Assembly (NCBI RefSeq): GCF_935825525.1 | Contig: NZ_CAKXZT010000168.1 | Coordinates: forward strand, 147,148-211,147 | Reading direction: 5' to 3' | Length of the DNA stretch: 64,000 bases | Origin: Mesorhizobium escarrei | GTDB taxonomy: Bacteria; Pseudomonadota; Alphaproteobacteria; Rhizobiales; Rhizobiaceae | Part shown: positions 8,630-17,028 of the stretch, piece after piece | How positions within the stretch are numbered: the stretch's first letter is position 1 | How the letters are laid out: every line of letters starts with the position of its first letter | The notes under the pieces: model-generated | Database searches by the model: none | What the model saw: the letters and a program-made list of their open reading frames with translations, nothing else | Told to the model about the DNA's origin: nothing | Made by a program: the position numbers and the translations under genes

Positions 8630-9499
8630 ATGTTCTTCAAGCGAATTGGTCAATCGAAAGCGCCGCATCGGGCTGTTCTCCTGGCGCTTTCGATGGTTGT
8701 TCCATCGCTGTTCCTGTCGGCCTGCATGTCGTCCGAAAAGGATGTCGACCTGTCGACCTATGTCGAGCAGACCGAGCCGGCAGACGTTCTCTACAATCAG
8801 GGCCTCGCCAATCTGAATGCCGGGCGCCTGCAGGAGGCGAGCCGCAAATTCAGTGCAGTCGACCGCCAGCATCCCTATTCCGAATACGCCCGCAAATCGA
8901 TGGTGATGGGCGCCTTTGCCGATTATCGCCAGGGCAACTATACCGAGGCGATCGGTTCGGCCAAGCGCTATCTCACGCTCTATCCGTCGACCGACGACGC
9001 TGCCTATGCCCAGTACATCATCGGGCTGAGCTACTACCGGCAAATCAGGGATGTCACCCAGGACCAGAAGGAAGCGCGTCAGACCGTGCAGACGATGCAG
9101 GATCTGGTGACGCGGTGGCCCGATTCCGAATATGTCGACGACGCCAAGGAAAAGATCCGCTTCGCCAACGACCAACTCGCCGGCAAGGAGATGCAGATCG
9201 GCCGCTATTATCTCGAGCGCCGTGAATACATCGCCGCCGTCAAGCGGTTCCGCGTCGTGGTGGAGACCTATTCCAACACGCGCCATGTCGAGGAAGCGCT
9301 CGCGCGCCTCACCGAAACCTATTACGCGATGGGGCTGACGTCGGAAGCGCAGACTGCCGCTGCGGTGCTCGGCACCAACTATCCCGACAGCGTGTGGTAC
9401 AAGGATTCCTACAAGCTCCTGCAGACTGGTGGGCTCGAGCCGCGCGAGAATGCCGGGTCGTGGATCGCCAAGGCCGGGAAGCTGATCACCGGCGCCTGA
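8630..9499 (+). CDS. bamD: outer membrane assembly lipoprotein BamD (ComL)
   Basis: BamD is the essential lipoprotein partner of BamA in the machine that folds beta-barrel proteins into the outer membrane. The product has a lipoprotein signal ending in the lipobox FLSAC, then tetratricopeptide repeats (VLYNQGLANLNAGRLQEASR, then HPYSEYARKSMVMGAFADYR and further units) typical of BamD. Start is ATG 8630, giving a 31-residue signal peptide; ATG 8591 would add 13 residues before it. Length (289) fits the family. It lies between lpxC and recN, as in other rhizobia, and recN starts 13 bases after its stop, so they are probably co-transcribed. Confidence 0.93.
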   Translation: MFFKRIGQSKAPHRAVLLALSMVVPSLFLSACMSSEKDVDLSTYVEQTEPADVLYNQGLANLNAGRLQEASRKFSAVDRQHPYSEYARKSMVMGAFADYRQGNYTEAIGSAKRYLTLYPSTDDAAYAQYIIGLSYYRQIRDVTQDQKEARQTVQTMQDLVTRWPDSEYVDDAKEKIRFANDQLAGKEMQIGRYYLERREYIAAVKRFRVVVETYSNTRHVEEALARLTETYYAMGLTSEAQTAAAVLGTNYPDSVWYKDSYKLLQTGGLEPRENAGSWIAKAGKLITGA

Positions 9500-9512
9500 G
9501 CGGCGCGCAACC

Positions 9513-11183
9513 ATGCTTTCCAGACTGTCGATCCGCGATATCGTTCTGATCGAGAAGCTGGACATCGATTTCGCGTCCGGTCTTTCGGTGCTGACCGGCG
9601 AAACCGGCGCTGGAAAATCCATCCTGCTCGACGCGCTGTCGCTGGCGCTTGGTGCCCGCGGTGACGCCTCGCTGGTGCGGCATGGTGCGGCACAGGGCCA
9701 GGTCATCGCCGTGTTCGACGTGCCGCGCAACCATCCTGCCCGCATGCTGCTTGCCGACAACGCCATCGAGGACGATGGCGACATCATCCTGCGCCGCGTG
9801 CAGACGGCGGATGGCCGTACCCGCGTCTTCGTAAACGACCAGCCTTCCAGCGTGACACTGATGCGCGACGTCGGTCACGCGCTGGTCGAGATCCACGGCC
9901 AGCATGACGAGCGTGCGCTGGTAGATCCCGGCGCCCACCGCGAATTGCTCGACAGTTTTGGCGGTCATCTCGGCGCTGTGCGGGCGACCGGCGAGGCGTG
10001 GCGGTACTGGCGGGCCTGCGAACAGGAGCTTTCGCGACACCGCGCCAAGGTGGAAGCGGCGGCCCGTGAGGCCGACTATCTGCGCGCCGCGGTCGCCGAA
10101 TTGACGAAGCTCGACCCCCAGCTCGGCGAGGAAGCCGACCTTGCCGAGCTGCGCGCCTCGATGATGCGGGCGGAAAAGATCGCCTCGGAAATCCACGATG
10201 CGCAAGATGTGCTCTCGGGCCCGTCCTCGCCTCTGCCGCAACTCGCCAGCCTGTTGCGGCGGCTGCAGCGCAAGGTGAGCGAGGCGCCCGGCCTGCTCGA
10301 CGACGTGGTCAAATCGCTCGATGAGGCGATGCTGTCGCTCGACGCGGCGCAATCGGGCGTGGAAGCGGCACTTCGCGCCACCGAATACGATCCGCGGCGG
10401 CTGGAACAGGCCGAGGAGCGGCTGTTTTCGCTGCGCGCCGCCTCACGCAAGCACAGTGTTGCGGTCGACGATCTGGCGCAATTGCGCGACACGATGGTGG
10501 CCGACCTCGCCGATCTCGACGCCGGCGAGGAGCGCCTGCACGGGCTGGAAAAGCAAGCCGCCGCGGCGCGCGAGACCTATGACATTGCCGCGGCACAGCT
10601 TTCGTCGCTTCGCCATGCGGCGGCGGTCGGATTGACCAAGGCGGTGATGGCCGAACTGCCGGCGCTGAAGCTCGAACGGGCAGCCTTCATCGTCGAGATG
10701 GCAAGCGAGGCCGAGAGCCGCATGGAAGACGGCATCGATCAGGTCGAGTTCTGGGTGCGCACCAATCCCGGCACAAGGCCAGGCCCGATGATGAAAGTCG
10801 CCTCCGGTGGCGAACTTTCGCGGTTCCTGCTGGCGCTGAAGGTGGCGCTGGCCGACCGCGGCTCGGCGCCGACCCTGGTCTTCGATGAAATCGACACCGG
10901 CGTTGGCGGCGCGGTGGCGGACGCCATCGGCCAAAGGCTGGCGCGGCTGTCGAAGCGCGTGCAGGTGCTTTCCGTCACGCACGCACCACAAGTGGCGGCA
11001 CGCGCGGCAACGCATTTCCTGATCTCCAAATCCGGCAGCGCCGATCGCGTCGCCACCGGCATCGCCGAGATGGACCGGGCGGCGCGCCAGGAAGAGATCG
11101 CGCGGATGCTTGCCGGGGCGACCATCACCGACGAGGCGCGTGCCGCGGCCGAGCGGCTGCTTCGCGAAAACACCGCGGCCTAA
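9513..11183 (+). CDS. recN: DNA repair protein RecN
   Basis: RecN is an SMC-like ATPase that acts in double-strand break repair and sister-chromatid cohesion. The 556-residue protein opens with MLSRLSIRDIVLIEKLDI, carries Walker A GETGAGKS near residue 30, a central region rich in Ala/Leu/Arg/Glu compatible with coiled-coil arms (about 150-360), then the ABC signature region ASGGELSRFLLALK and Walker B LVFDEIDTGVGG, and the D-loop/H-loop part SVTHAPQVAARA. It follows bamD by 13 bases. A long palindromic repeat begins immediately after the stop and separates it from ligA. Confidence 0.95.
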   Translation: MLSRLSIRDIVLIEKLDIDFASGLSVLTGETGAGKSILLDALSLALGARGDASLVRHGAAQGQVIAVFDVPRNHPARMLLADNAIEDDGDIILRRVQTADGRTRVFVNDQPSSVTLMRDVGHALVEIHGQHDERALVDPGAHRELLDSFGGHLGAVRATGEAWRYWRACEQELSRHRAKVEAAAREADYLRAAVAELTKLDPQLGEEADLAELRASMMRAEKIASEIHDAQDVLSGPSSPLPQLASLLRRLQRKVSEAPGLLDDVVKSLDEAMLSLDAAQSGVEAALRATEYDPRRLEQAEERLFSLRAASRKHSVAVDDLAQLRDTMVADLADLDAGEERLHGLEKQAAAARETYDIAAAQLSSLRHAAAVGLTKAVMAELPALKLERAAFIVEMASEAESRMEDGIDQVEFWVRTNPGTRPGPMMKVASGGELSRFLLALKVALADRGSAPTLVFDEIDTGVGGAVADAIGQRLARLSKRVQVLSVTHAPQVAARAATHFLISKSGSADRVATGIAEMDRAARQEEIARMLAGATITDEARAAAERLLRENTAA

Positions 11184-11285
11184 AGCGCATCGCATTTGAA
11201 CGGATTCATGCGACGCGCTTTAGCTTGTTGTTTTTATGCATGTCGTTATCGCAAAACCGCTGCGCACTTTTGCGCGACATGCATT
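11182..11285 (+). repeat. Composite palindromic repeat, family 1 copy A
   Basis: A 104-base element between recN and ligA. It has two parts: an inverted pair AAAGCGC/GCGCTTT around a short loop containing CATTTGAACGGATTCATG, and a second palindrome with ATGCATGTCG/CGACATGCAT arms around CAAAACCGCTGCGCACTTTTG. A nearly identical copy lies at 62362-62465, and the second half alone recurs in inverse orientation at 38262-38312. Confidence 0.85.
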
Positions 11286-11427
11286 TGCGGAGCTCATGCT
11301 CGGCGTTGTGAATCGAGTCAGGATGTGGCTCCATCCCGCTGTTCAGGAATGATTTTCTGGTACCCGGTCTCTCCCTCATGGGAAAATCCTGTTCTATGGT
11401 GTCGCGCCACCGGGAAGGGAGCAATGC

Positions 11428-13632
11428 ATGGCCGAAAAACCAGTTGATTCGCTCAGCGAAAGTGAAGCCGCAAGCGAGCTAAGGCGGCTGGCGGCGGAGC
11501 TCGCCGAGCACGACCGGCGCTACCATACCGAGGACGCACCGATTATAACGGACGCGGAATATGACGCGCTAACGCAGCGCAACCTTGCCATCGAACAGCG
11601 CTTCCCCGCTTTGGTGCTAGAGGATTCGCCATCGCGCCGAGTGGGCGCGCCACCGGCGGAAGGCTTTGCCAAGGTGCGCCATGCAGTGCCGATGCTCAGT
11701 CTTGCGAAGGCCTATACCGACCAAGATGTCACCGACTTCATCGAACGCGGCCGGCGCTTCTTTAACCGCGACAAGGATTTGGACATTGCGTTCACGGCTG
11801 AGCCGAAGATCGACGGGCTATCGGCTTCGCTGCGTTATGAAGGCGGTGTGTTCGTGCAGGGAGCAACGCGCGGTGACGGCGCCGTCGGGGAGGACATCAC
11901 CGCCAATCTCAGGACAATCGCCGACATCCCCAAGCACCTGAAAGGCTCGGGCTGGCCTGATGTGATCGAGATACGGGGTGAGGTCTATATGACCTATGCG
12001 GAGTTCGAGGCTTTGAAGGAACGGTCGGCGGCGGTTGGCGGCCAGGACTATGTCAATCCGCGCAATACGGCGGCCGGATCCCTGCGTCAGAAGGATCCGT
12101 CCGTTACCGCCAGCCGCAACCTCAAGTTCTTGGCCTACGCCTGGGGCTATACGTCAGAGGATCCCGCTCCGACTCAATACGATTCAGTGCAAAAATTCGC
12201 TGAGTGGGGGTTCAAGATCAGTCCGCTGATGGTGCGGGCGAAGTCGGTCGACGAACTGGTCGCGCACTATCACCTGATCGAGGCCCAGCGCTCGTCGCTC
12301 GGCTACGACATCGACGGCGTCGTCTACAAGGTGGACCAGTTGGAATTGCAGCGCAGATGGGGTTTCGCCACTGGCGAACCACGCTGGGCCATCGCTCATA
12401 AATTTCCTGCCGAACAGGCAATGACGACCGTGCTCAGGATCGACATTCAGGTCGGCCGCACCGGCACTCTGGCGCCCGTTGCACGGCTTGCGCCCGTCAC
12501 CGTTGGCGGCGTGGTGGTCGAAAATGTCACGCTGCACAATGAAGACTACATCAAGGGTCTGGACAGCAACGGCCAGCCAATCCGCGACGGCTGTGACGTG
12601 CGTATTGGCGACACAGTCGTCATCCAGCGGGCGGGCGACGTCATTCCGCAGATCGTCAGCATCGTTATCGACAAGCGCCCGGCTGATGCCGTGCCCTACG
12701 AATTCCCGCACACCTGTCCGATCTGCGGCTCACCCGCAACGCGCGAGATCAACGAAAAGACCGGCAAGGAAGATTCCCGCCGACGCTGCACCGGCGAACT
12801 GATCTGTCCCGCGCAGGCCGTGGAAGGATTGCGCCACTTCGTGTCACGTGGCGCCATGGATATCGAAGGCCTGGGCGCCGAAAACATAGACCTGTTCTTC
12901 AATGCGGGCTTGATCAAAACAGCCGCCGATATCTTTACTCTCAAGGATCGCCGTCCCGCCGTGACCAAGGCGCTGGCTGAGCGGCGCGAGGAGCAGGCCA
13001 GGCAGCGCGAGGCCGCATCGGGCAAGACGCGCAAGAATGTGCGTGGTGTCGAGGAACGCAACTACGAAGGTCTCGACAAGCTGTTCGCCGCCATCGACGC
13101 TCGCCGCGAACCGGAACTCGATCGTTTTATTTTTGCGCTGGGTATCCGCCATATCGGCGAAACCACGGCCGCTGTACTTGCCCGAACCTTCTCAACCATT
13201 GAGGAGTTGATCCGCATCGGCAAGGAGACTGCGGCGGCGGCCGATCCACACACGGTTTTTCCATCGATCAATGGCATCGGCGACACGGTGATAGGCGCGC
13301 TTCGCGATTTCTTCGGCAATGAACGCAACGACGACGTGCTTGAAGCCTTGCTCGCGCAGGTCCACCCGAAGCCGTACATTGTGAACGTCTCAGCCGGCAG
13401 CGCGGTCGCCGGCAAGACGATCGTGTTTACAGGCACGCTGGAAAAGATGACACGCCCCGAGGCCAAGGCGATGGCTGAACGTCTCGGCGCGAAGGTCGCC
13501 GGCTCAGTCTCTGCGACGACCGATCTCGTGGTGGCAGGCCCAGGCGCCGGTTCCAAGCTGAAAGATGCGACCAAATTCGGCATCGAAGTGATCGATGAGG
13601 ATGCGTGGTTGGCGCGGATCGGCAAGGCGTGA
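11428..13632 (+). CDS. ligA: NAD-dependent DNA ligase
   Basis: LigA seals nicks in DNA during replication and repair using NAD+. The 734-residue protein has the Ia domain with YDALTQRN, the adenylation motif KIDGLS with the nucleophilic Lys at about residue 127, the OB fold (AIAHKFPAEQA), a four-cysteine zinc finger beginning CPICGSPATRE, helix-hairpin-helix repeats, and a C-terminal BRCT domain (GKTIVFTGTLEKMTRPEAK). A charged insert around EQARQREAASGKTRKNVRG lengthens it over E. coli LigA (671). Start is ATG 11428 after GGGAAGGGAGC. The stop overlaps the next gene by GTGA. Confidence 0.97.
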   Translation: MAEKPVDSLSESEAASELRRLAAELAEHDRRYHTEDAPIITDAEYDALTQRNLAIEQRFPALVLEDSPSRRVGAPPAEGFAKVRHAVPMLSLAKAYTDQDVTDFIERGRRFFNRDKDLDIAFTAEPKIDGLSASLRYEGGVFVQGATRGDGAVGEDITANLRTIADIPKHLKGSGWPDVIEIRGEVYMTYAEFEALKERSAAVGGQDYVNPRNTAAGSLRQKDPSVTASRNLKFLAYAWGYTSEDPAPTQYDSVQKFAEWGFKISPLMVRAKSVDELVAHYHLIEAQRSSLGYDIDGVVYKVDQLELQRRWGFATGEPRWAIAHKFPAEQAMTTVLRIDIQVGRTGTLAPVARLAPVTVGGVVVENVTLHNEDYIKGLDSNGQPIRDGCDVRIGDTVVIQRAGDVIPQIVSIVIDKRPADAVPYEFPHTCPICGSPATREINEKTGKEDSRRRCTGELICPAQAVEGLRHFVSRGAMDIEGLGAENIDLFFNAGLIKTAADIFTLKDRRPAVTKALAERREEQARQREAASGKTRKNVRGVEERNYEGLDKLFAAIDARREPELDRFIFALGIRHIGETTAAVLARTFSTIEELIRIGKETAAAADPHTVFPSINGIGDTVIGALRDFFGNERNDDVLEALLAQVHPKPYIVNVSAGSAVAGKTIVFTGTLEKMTRPEAKAMAERLGAKVAGSVSATTDLVVAGPGAGSKLKDATKFGIEVIDEDAWLARIGKA

Positions 13633-14321
13633 CGGTGGCATTTAGCGGTTTCGGCCAAAAGGCCATTCCCTTCCTCAAAGCGCTCGATTTTCATCAGAGC
13701 CGGGAGTGGTTTCTGGAAAACCGCGACCTCTTCGAAGGCGAGCTGCGCGACCCCTTCGGCGATCTGGTCGAAACGCTCTCCGAGCGCTTCGCGGCGGTAG
13801 GGCTGGGTTTGCGCGGCGATCGCAAGAAGTCGTTGTTCCGGATCAATCGCGACGTGCGTTTCGCCAGGGACAAGCGGCCCTACAACCGGCATCTGTCGGC
13901 AATCCTCTCGCCTGACGGCACCAAGATGGAACAGGGCGTGTTCTTCGTCCATATCGGGCTTGAGCGCTGCTTTGCCGGCGTTGCCTGGTGGCAGCCCGGG
14001 CCGCCGCTGTTGCTGGCGATGCGCAACGCCATCGCGACGCGGCCGGGAGAATTCCGGGCGCTGATCAAGGCGCTGAAGCAAAACCGTCTCGAACTCGATG
14101 CGGAAGGCTGCATGAAGCGAGCGCCACGCGGCTTCGAGCATGTCACGGAGGCCGATCTCGCGGCGGCCATCCGCAACCGGCATTTCGCTGTCCGGCACGA
14201 AATCGACCCTGCGGGAATCCATGGGCCGGCATTGGTCGACGAGCTTGTCGATTTCGCCTTGCGGGCAAAACCGCTGCTCGACTGGGGCAGGGCGATCGAA
14301 GCCAAGGTCCCGGTGGACTGA
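13629..14321 (+). CDS. DUF2461 family protein
   Basis: This 230-residue protein belongs to the DUF2461 (TIGR02453) family, whose biochemical role is unknown. Family marks are the start FGQKAIPFLKALDFHQSREWF, ENRDLFEGELRDPF and, in the middle, SLFRINRDVRFARDKRPYN and GVFFVHIGLERCFAGVAWW. No signal peptide or membrane segment is visible, so it is probably cytoplasmic. The GTG at 13629 overlaps the ligA stop, so it is probably translated with ligA. There is no neighbour that clarifies its job. Confidence 0.85.
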   Translation: MTVAFSGFGQKAIPFLKALDFHQSREWFLENRDLFEGELRDPFGDLVETLSERFAAVGLGLRGDRKKSLFRINRDVRFARDKRPYNRHLSAILSPDGTKMEQGVFFVHIGLERCFAGVAWWQPGPPLLLAMRNAIATRPGEFRALIKALKQNRLELDAEGCMKRAPRGFEHVTEADLAAAIRNRHFAVRHEIDPAGIHGPALVDELVDFALRAKPLLDWGRAIEAKVPVD

Positions 14322-14439
14322 ACACCTGGCCGAATGCACACGCCTGAACCTGCGACGACGGATCATTTCCGCTGATCGTTGGCTCAAGCGAATTGGTGTG
14401 ACAAGGCTGACGGCGCTCCCTACATACGCTCTTTCCCCC

Positions 14440-14595
14440 GCATCGGCCGGAAAATCGGGATCGATTTTCGGATGGCCCGACGCGTGGAGTCAAAATGTTA
14501 GAGCGTCCTTTGCTCGTCCAAAAGGACGAGCGGCGCTCGGTGGATTCAAAGTGTTAGAGCGTCCTTGGCTCGTCCAAAAGGACGAGCGGCGCTCT
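14440..14595 (-). repeat. Composite nested palindrome, family 2 copy, with a tandem partial duplication
   Basis: Read on the minus strand this matches the elements at 48004-48110 and 63360-63466. One half has CCGGAAAATCG/CGATTTTCGG arms (14447-14480). The other half (14498-14538) has outer arms GAGCG/CGCTC and an inner hairpin GCTCGTCC-AAAA-GGACGAGC. The second half is repeated in tandem at 14554-14594, with a 56-base period and few differences. It fills most of the gap between the DUF2461 gene and azlC and ends just before the azlC ribosome site. Confidence 0.75.
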
Positions 14596-14607
14596 AAGGA
14601 GTGGCTG

Positions 14608-15336
14608 ATGTCGGCGGAAGCAATCTCCGAAAACCGCGCAAAAAGCGATTTCTGGCAAGGCGTGCGGCTCAGCTTGCCCGTCGTGGTGGCGGCGGCGCCA
14701 TTTGGACTGCTGTTCGGGGCGCTTGCCGTCGACAACGGTTTTTCGGTGCTTGAAGCCTTCCTGATGAGCGCCATGGTTTTCGGCGGCGCCAGCCAGATGG
14801 TCGGCATCGAATTATTCGGGCAGCATGTCGCGCCATGGCTGATCGTGCTGTCGATCTTCGCCGTGAATTTCCGCCATGTGCTTTATTCCGCCGGTATCGG
14901 CCGGCGCATCGCGCACTGGCCGCCGGTGCAGCAGGCCGTCGGCTATTTTCTGCTCACCGATCCGCAGTTCGCAGTGGCTGAGCGCAAGGCGGAGACTGGC
15001 GAGACGGTCGGCTTCGCCTGGTATATGGGGCTTGGCCTGCCGGTCTATGTGTTCTGGGTGACCGAAAGCGCGCTTGGCGCGGTGTTCGGGAGGCTCATTC
15101 CTGACACACATGCGCTGGGCATCGACTTCCTGCTGCCGATCTATTTTCTCGGACTGGTCATGGGCTTTCGCAAACGGCCGCTGTGGCTGCCGGTGGTCGT
15201 CGCCAGTGCTGCCGCCTCCATCATCGCCTACAAGACGGTAGGCTCGCCCTGGCACGTCTCGATTGGCGCCGTGGCCGGCGTGCTGCTCGCGGTCATCCTG
15301 CCGCCGCACCATAGCGGTGTTGAGGCGCGGCCATGA
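14608..15336 (+). CDS. azlC: AzlC family branched-chain amino acid exporter, large subunit
   Basis: AzlC with AzlD forms an inner-membrane exporter of branched-chain amino acids (YgaZH/AzlCD family). The 242-residue protein has the family opening FWQGVRLSLPVVVAAAPFG followed by LLFGALAVDNGFS, the AMVFGGASQMVGIELF segment, and FRHVLYSAGI; about seven hydrophobic helices can be read. Start is ATG 14608, seven bases after AAGGAG. Its stop overlaps the azlD start (ATGA). A repeat element sits directly upstream, so transcription probably begins in or before it. Confidence 0.9.
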   Translation: MSAEAISENRAKSDFWQGVRLSLPVVVAAAPFGLLFGALAVDNGFSVLEAFLMSAMVFGGASQMVGIELFGQHVAPWLIVLSIFAVNFRHVLYSAGIGRRIAHWPPVQQAVGYFLLTDPQFAVAERKAETGETVGFAWYMGLGLPVYVFWVTESALGAVFGRLIPDTHALGIDFLLPIYFLGLVMGFRKRPLWLPVVVASAAASIIAYKTVGSPWHVSIGAVAGVLLAVILPPHHSGVEARP

Positions 15337-15629
15337 GCACAACCCTGTGGATCATCATCGCCGGTGCGATTGCGACCTATCTGACCCGCATCGGCGGCCA
15401 TCTGGTGATCTCGCGCTTCGAAAACATCCATCCGCGCGTCGAGGCCGGGCTGAACGCCGTGCCTGCCGCGGTGCTGACGACGCTGGTGGCGCCGGCAGCA
15501 CTTGGCGCCGGGCCGGCGGAATGGGCGGCATTGATCGTCGCCGGGCTGGTCTCGCTGCGCGGCGGGCTTATGGCGATGTTTTTGGCCGGCGCCGCTGTGC
15601 TGGTCCTCGCCCGCCAGTTCGTCGGCTAA
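15333..15629 (+). CDS. azlD: AzlD family branched-chain amino acid exporter, small subunit
   Basis: AzlD is the small membrane partner of AzlC. The 98-residue protein has the family pattern TYLTRIGGHLVISRF near the start, NAVPAAVLTTLVAPAAL in the middle, and three or four hydrophobic helices. It is coupled to azlC by an ATGA overlap. The stop is followed by a short convergent intergenic region; an inverted repeat (AACCGGACCG at 15628 and CGGTCCGGGTT at 15680) could serve as a terminator, though the arms lie far apart. Confidence 0.88.
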   Translation: MSTTLWIIIAGAIATYLTRIGGHLVISRFENIHPRVEAGLNAVPAAVLTTLVAPAALGAGPAEWAALIVAGLVSLRGGLMAMFLAGAAVLVLARQFVG

Positions 15630-15705
15630 CCGGACCGGCTGAGTACGCCGCGCGCAAGTCTTTCACCTGAGACGGAGCTCGGTCCGGGTTGGGGAATTCG
15701 CCAGT

Positions 15706-16518
15706 CTAGAGGCCCAGACCCGCCTTGAATGCAGAAAGCTCTTCGTCGGTGATGGGGCCCACGTGCTGCGGCTCGGGATAGGCGCTGGTTTGCACGTCGG
15801 AGATGAACTCGCGATAGGCGGCGATGCGCTCGCGCTGCAACCGTTCATATTCGGCGGCGAAGTTGCGATAGGTTATCGCGTGGCGCGGCTTGTGGCCAGC
15901 GGTGTGGCCGAGCACGTCCTCGCTGAAAAGGTACTGCGCGTCGGCGTGCGGTCCGGCACCCATGCCGAGCATGATCATCGGCGTACTCCTGGTGATCAGT
16001 TCGCCGATCCGGTCGGGCACCACCTCCAACTCCGCGCCGAAGCAGCCAATGGCCTCCAGGCGTTTCACATGGTCCCACACGACGCGCGCGCTCTCAGCCG
16101 TCCTGCCGACGGCCTTGAACCCGCCGGTCCAGGTGCATTGCGAAGGGATCAAACCGACGTGGGCGACGATCGGGACCGCGTTGTCGCAGAGCGCCTTCTG
16201 GATATCGAGTGAGGCGGCGCAATAGAAGCAATCGCCGCCCAGCCGCATGAAGTGATAGGCGGCTTTGAGATAATCCTTGGCTGTCGCCAGATCGCCGGCA
16301 GGGCCGTAGGGGAGCCCGACCTGAACGAAGCATCGGCCGGCCGCCTCGCGCATCTCGGGCGAGAAGAAGCGGCCCTCGATCGAAAGCATGTCGACGCCGG
16401 CCGCGTCCGCTGCCGCCGCCTCTTCGATGGTAGTGACGTAAAGCATGGATATCTTTTGTGCACGGCCTTTCATGGCGCGTATGTCGGCGACGGTGGGTCG
16501 GGTGCTCTTGGTGACCAT
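15706..16518 (-). CDS. PanB-like (ketopantoate hydroxymethyltransferase family) protein with altered active site
   Basis: This 270-residue protein is the last gene of the moc-like operon. It aligns by eye with PanB over its length: PIVAHVGLIPSQCTWTGGFK, ELEVVPDRIGELI and MLGMGAGPHADAQ match HLGLTPQSVNIFGGYK, LECVPVELAKRI and IGIGAGNVTDGQ of E. coli PanB. The catalytic Glu181 equivalent is kept, but the metal-binding Asp45 becomes Glu (MLSIEGRF), Asp84 becomes Gly (QVGLPYG) and the ketopantoate-binding Lys114 becomes Tyr (DCFYCAAS). It is therefore unlikely to make pantothenate. It may act on a one-carbon unit or a 2-oxo acid from the pathway encoded here; that is inference. Confidence 0.75.
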   Translation of the reverse strand: MVTKSTRPTVADIRAMKGRAQKISMLYVTTIEEAAAADAAGVDMLSIEGRFFSPEMREAAGRCFVQVGLPYGPAGDLATAKDYLKAAYHFMRLGGDCFYCAASLDIQKALCDNAVPIVAHVGLIPSQCTWTGGFKAVGRTAESARVVWDHVKRLEAIGCFGAELEVVPDRIGELITRSTPMIMLGMGAGPHADAQYLFSEDVLGHTAGHKPRHAITYRNFAAEYERLQRERIAAYREFISDVQTSAYPEPQHVGPITDEELSAFKAGLGL

Positions 16519-16529
16519 TCTTGTTCCCT

Positions 16530-16706
16530 CAGACTGTGAAGCTTCGCGGAAGGCCTAGCGCCACCTCGGGATCGCCGGAGGCAAACGCCTCCATCCCCAC
16601 CGGCCCGCGGTAGCCCATGCCCTTCAGTGCAGGGCGATGCCCCTGTAGTCGATCTCGCCTGTGCCGGTCGCTCGGCGCAGGCCGCAAGGACAAAGGTACC
16701 AGCCAT
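16530..16706 (-). pseudogene. Remnant of a hydroxypyruvate-isomerase-type TIM-barrel gene
   Basis: The 190-base interval between the Rieske gene and the PanB-like gene holds the two ends of a lost gene. At the 5' end an ATG overlapping the Rieske stop region reads MAGTFVLAACAE. After an abrupt junction comes GTGEIDYRGIAL, and after one frame change and a stop comes LKGMGYRGPVGMEAFASGDP, ending SFTV-stop. This last part is the usual C-terminus of IolI/hydroxypyruvate-isomerase-like sugar isomerases (about 260 residues). About 200 codons are missing and the rest is frameshifted, so the gene is dead. Confidence 0.7.
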
Positions 16707-16707
16707 T

Positions 16708-17019
16708 TCAGATCTCAACATACACGCGGCCGTCCTCGACCTTGGTGTTGTAGGTTTTCAGGTTCACGCAGACCGGTGCGCGCAGCGCTTCGCCGGTCCG
16801 GTAATCGAACACGCCATTATGCTTCGGGCATTCGATCCTGTACTGCATGACCAGGCCGCCACTCAGATGCACCTTTTCGTGGGTGCACAGGCCATCGGTG
16901 CAAAAGAATTCGTCATCGGGACTGCGATAAATGGCGAAGGTCCGGCCATCATGATCGAAGCGGATCAGGTCTTCGTTCTCGATGTCGTCTGCCGAGCAGG
17001 CGTCGATCCATTCAGTCAT
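16708..17019 (-). CDS. Rieske [2Fe-2S] ferredoxin, MocE-like
   Basis: A small soluble electron carrier of 103 residues. The Rieske cluster ligands are Cys45 and His47 (CTH) and Cys64 and His67 (CPKH), spaced as in oxygenase-type ferredoxins and MocE of rhizopine catabolism. It has no membrane anchor. The gene lies 9 bases after the MocC-like gene, well inside the operon, so it most likely feeds electrons to the di-iron membrane oxygenase encoded by the first gene of the operon. No ferredoxin reductase (MocF) is present nearby; a reductase from elsewhere would be needed. Confidence 0.85.
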   Translation of the reverse strand: MTEWIDACSADDIENEDLIRFDHDGRTFAIYRSPDDEFFCTDGLCTHEKVHLSGGLVMQYRIECPKHNGVFDYRTGEALRAPVCVNLKTYNTKVEDGRVYVEI

Positions 17020-17028
17020 CTTTCTTCC

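Noticed and set aside
14498..14595. Two tandem palindromes considered as the start of a CRISPR array
   Set aside because: There are only two units, the spacer is itself repeated, and no cas genes are nearby; they belong to a dispersed palindrome family.
15628..15690. Inverted repeat between azlD and the PanB-like gene as a bidirectional terminator
   Set aside because: The arms are about 40 bases apart with a mismatch and no T-run, too weak to list as a terminator.
15706..16518. Calling the PanB-like gene panB and assigning pantothenate synthesis
   Set aside because: Key active-site residues are replaced and the gene sits in a catabolic operon without panC.
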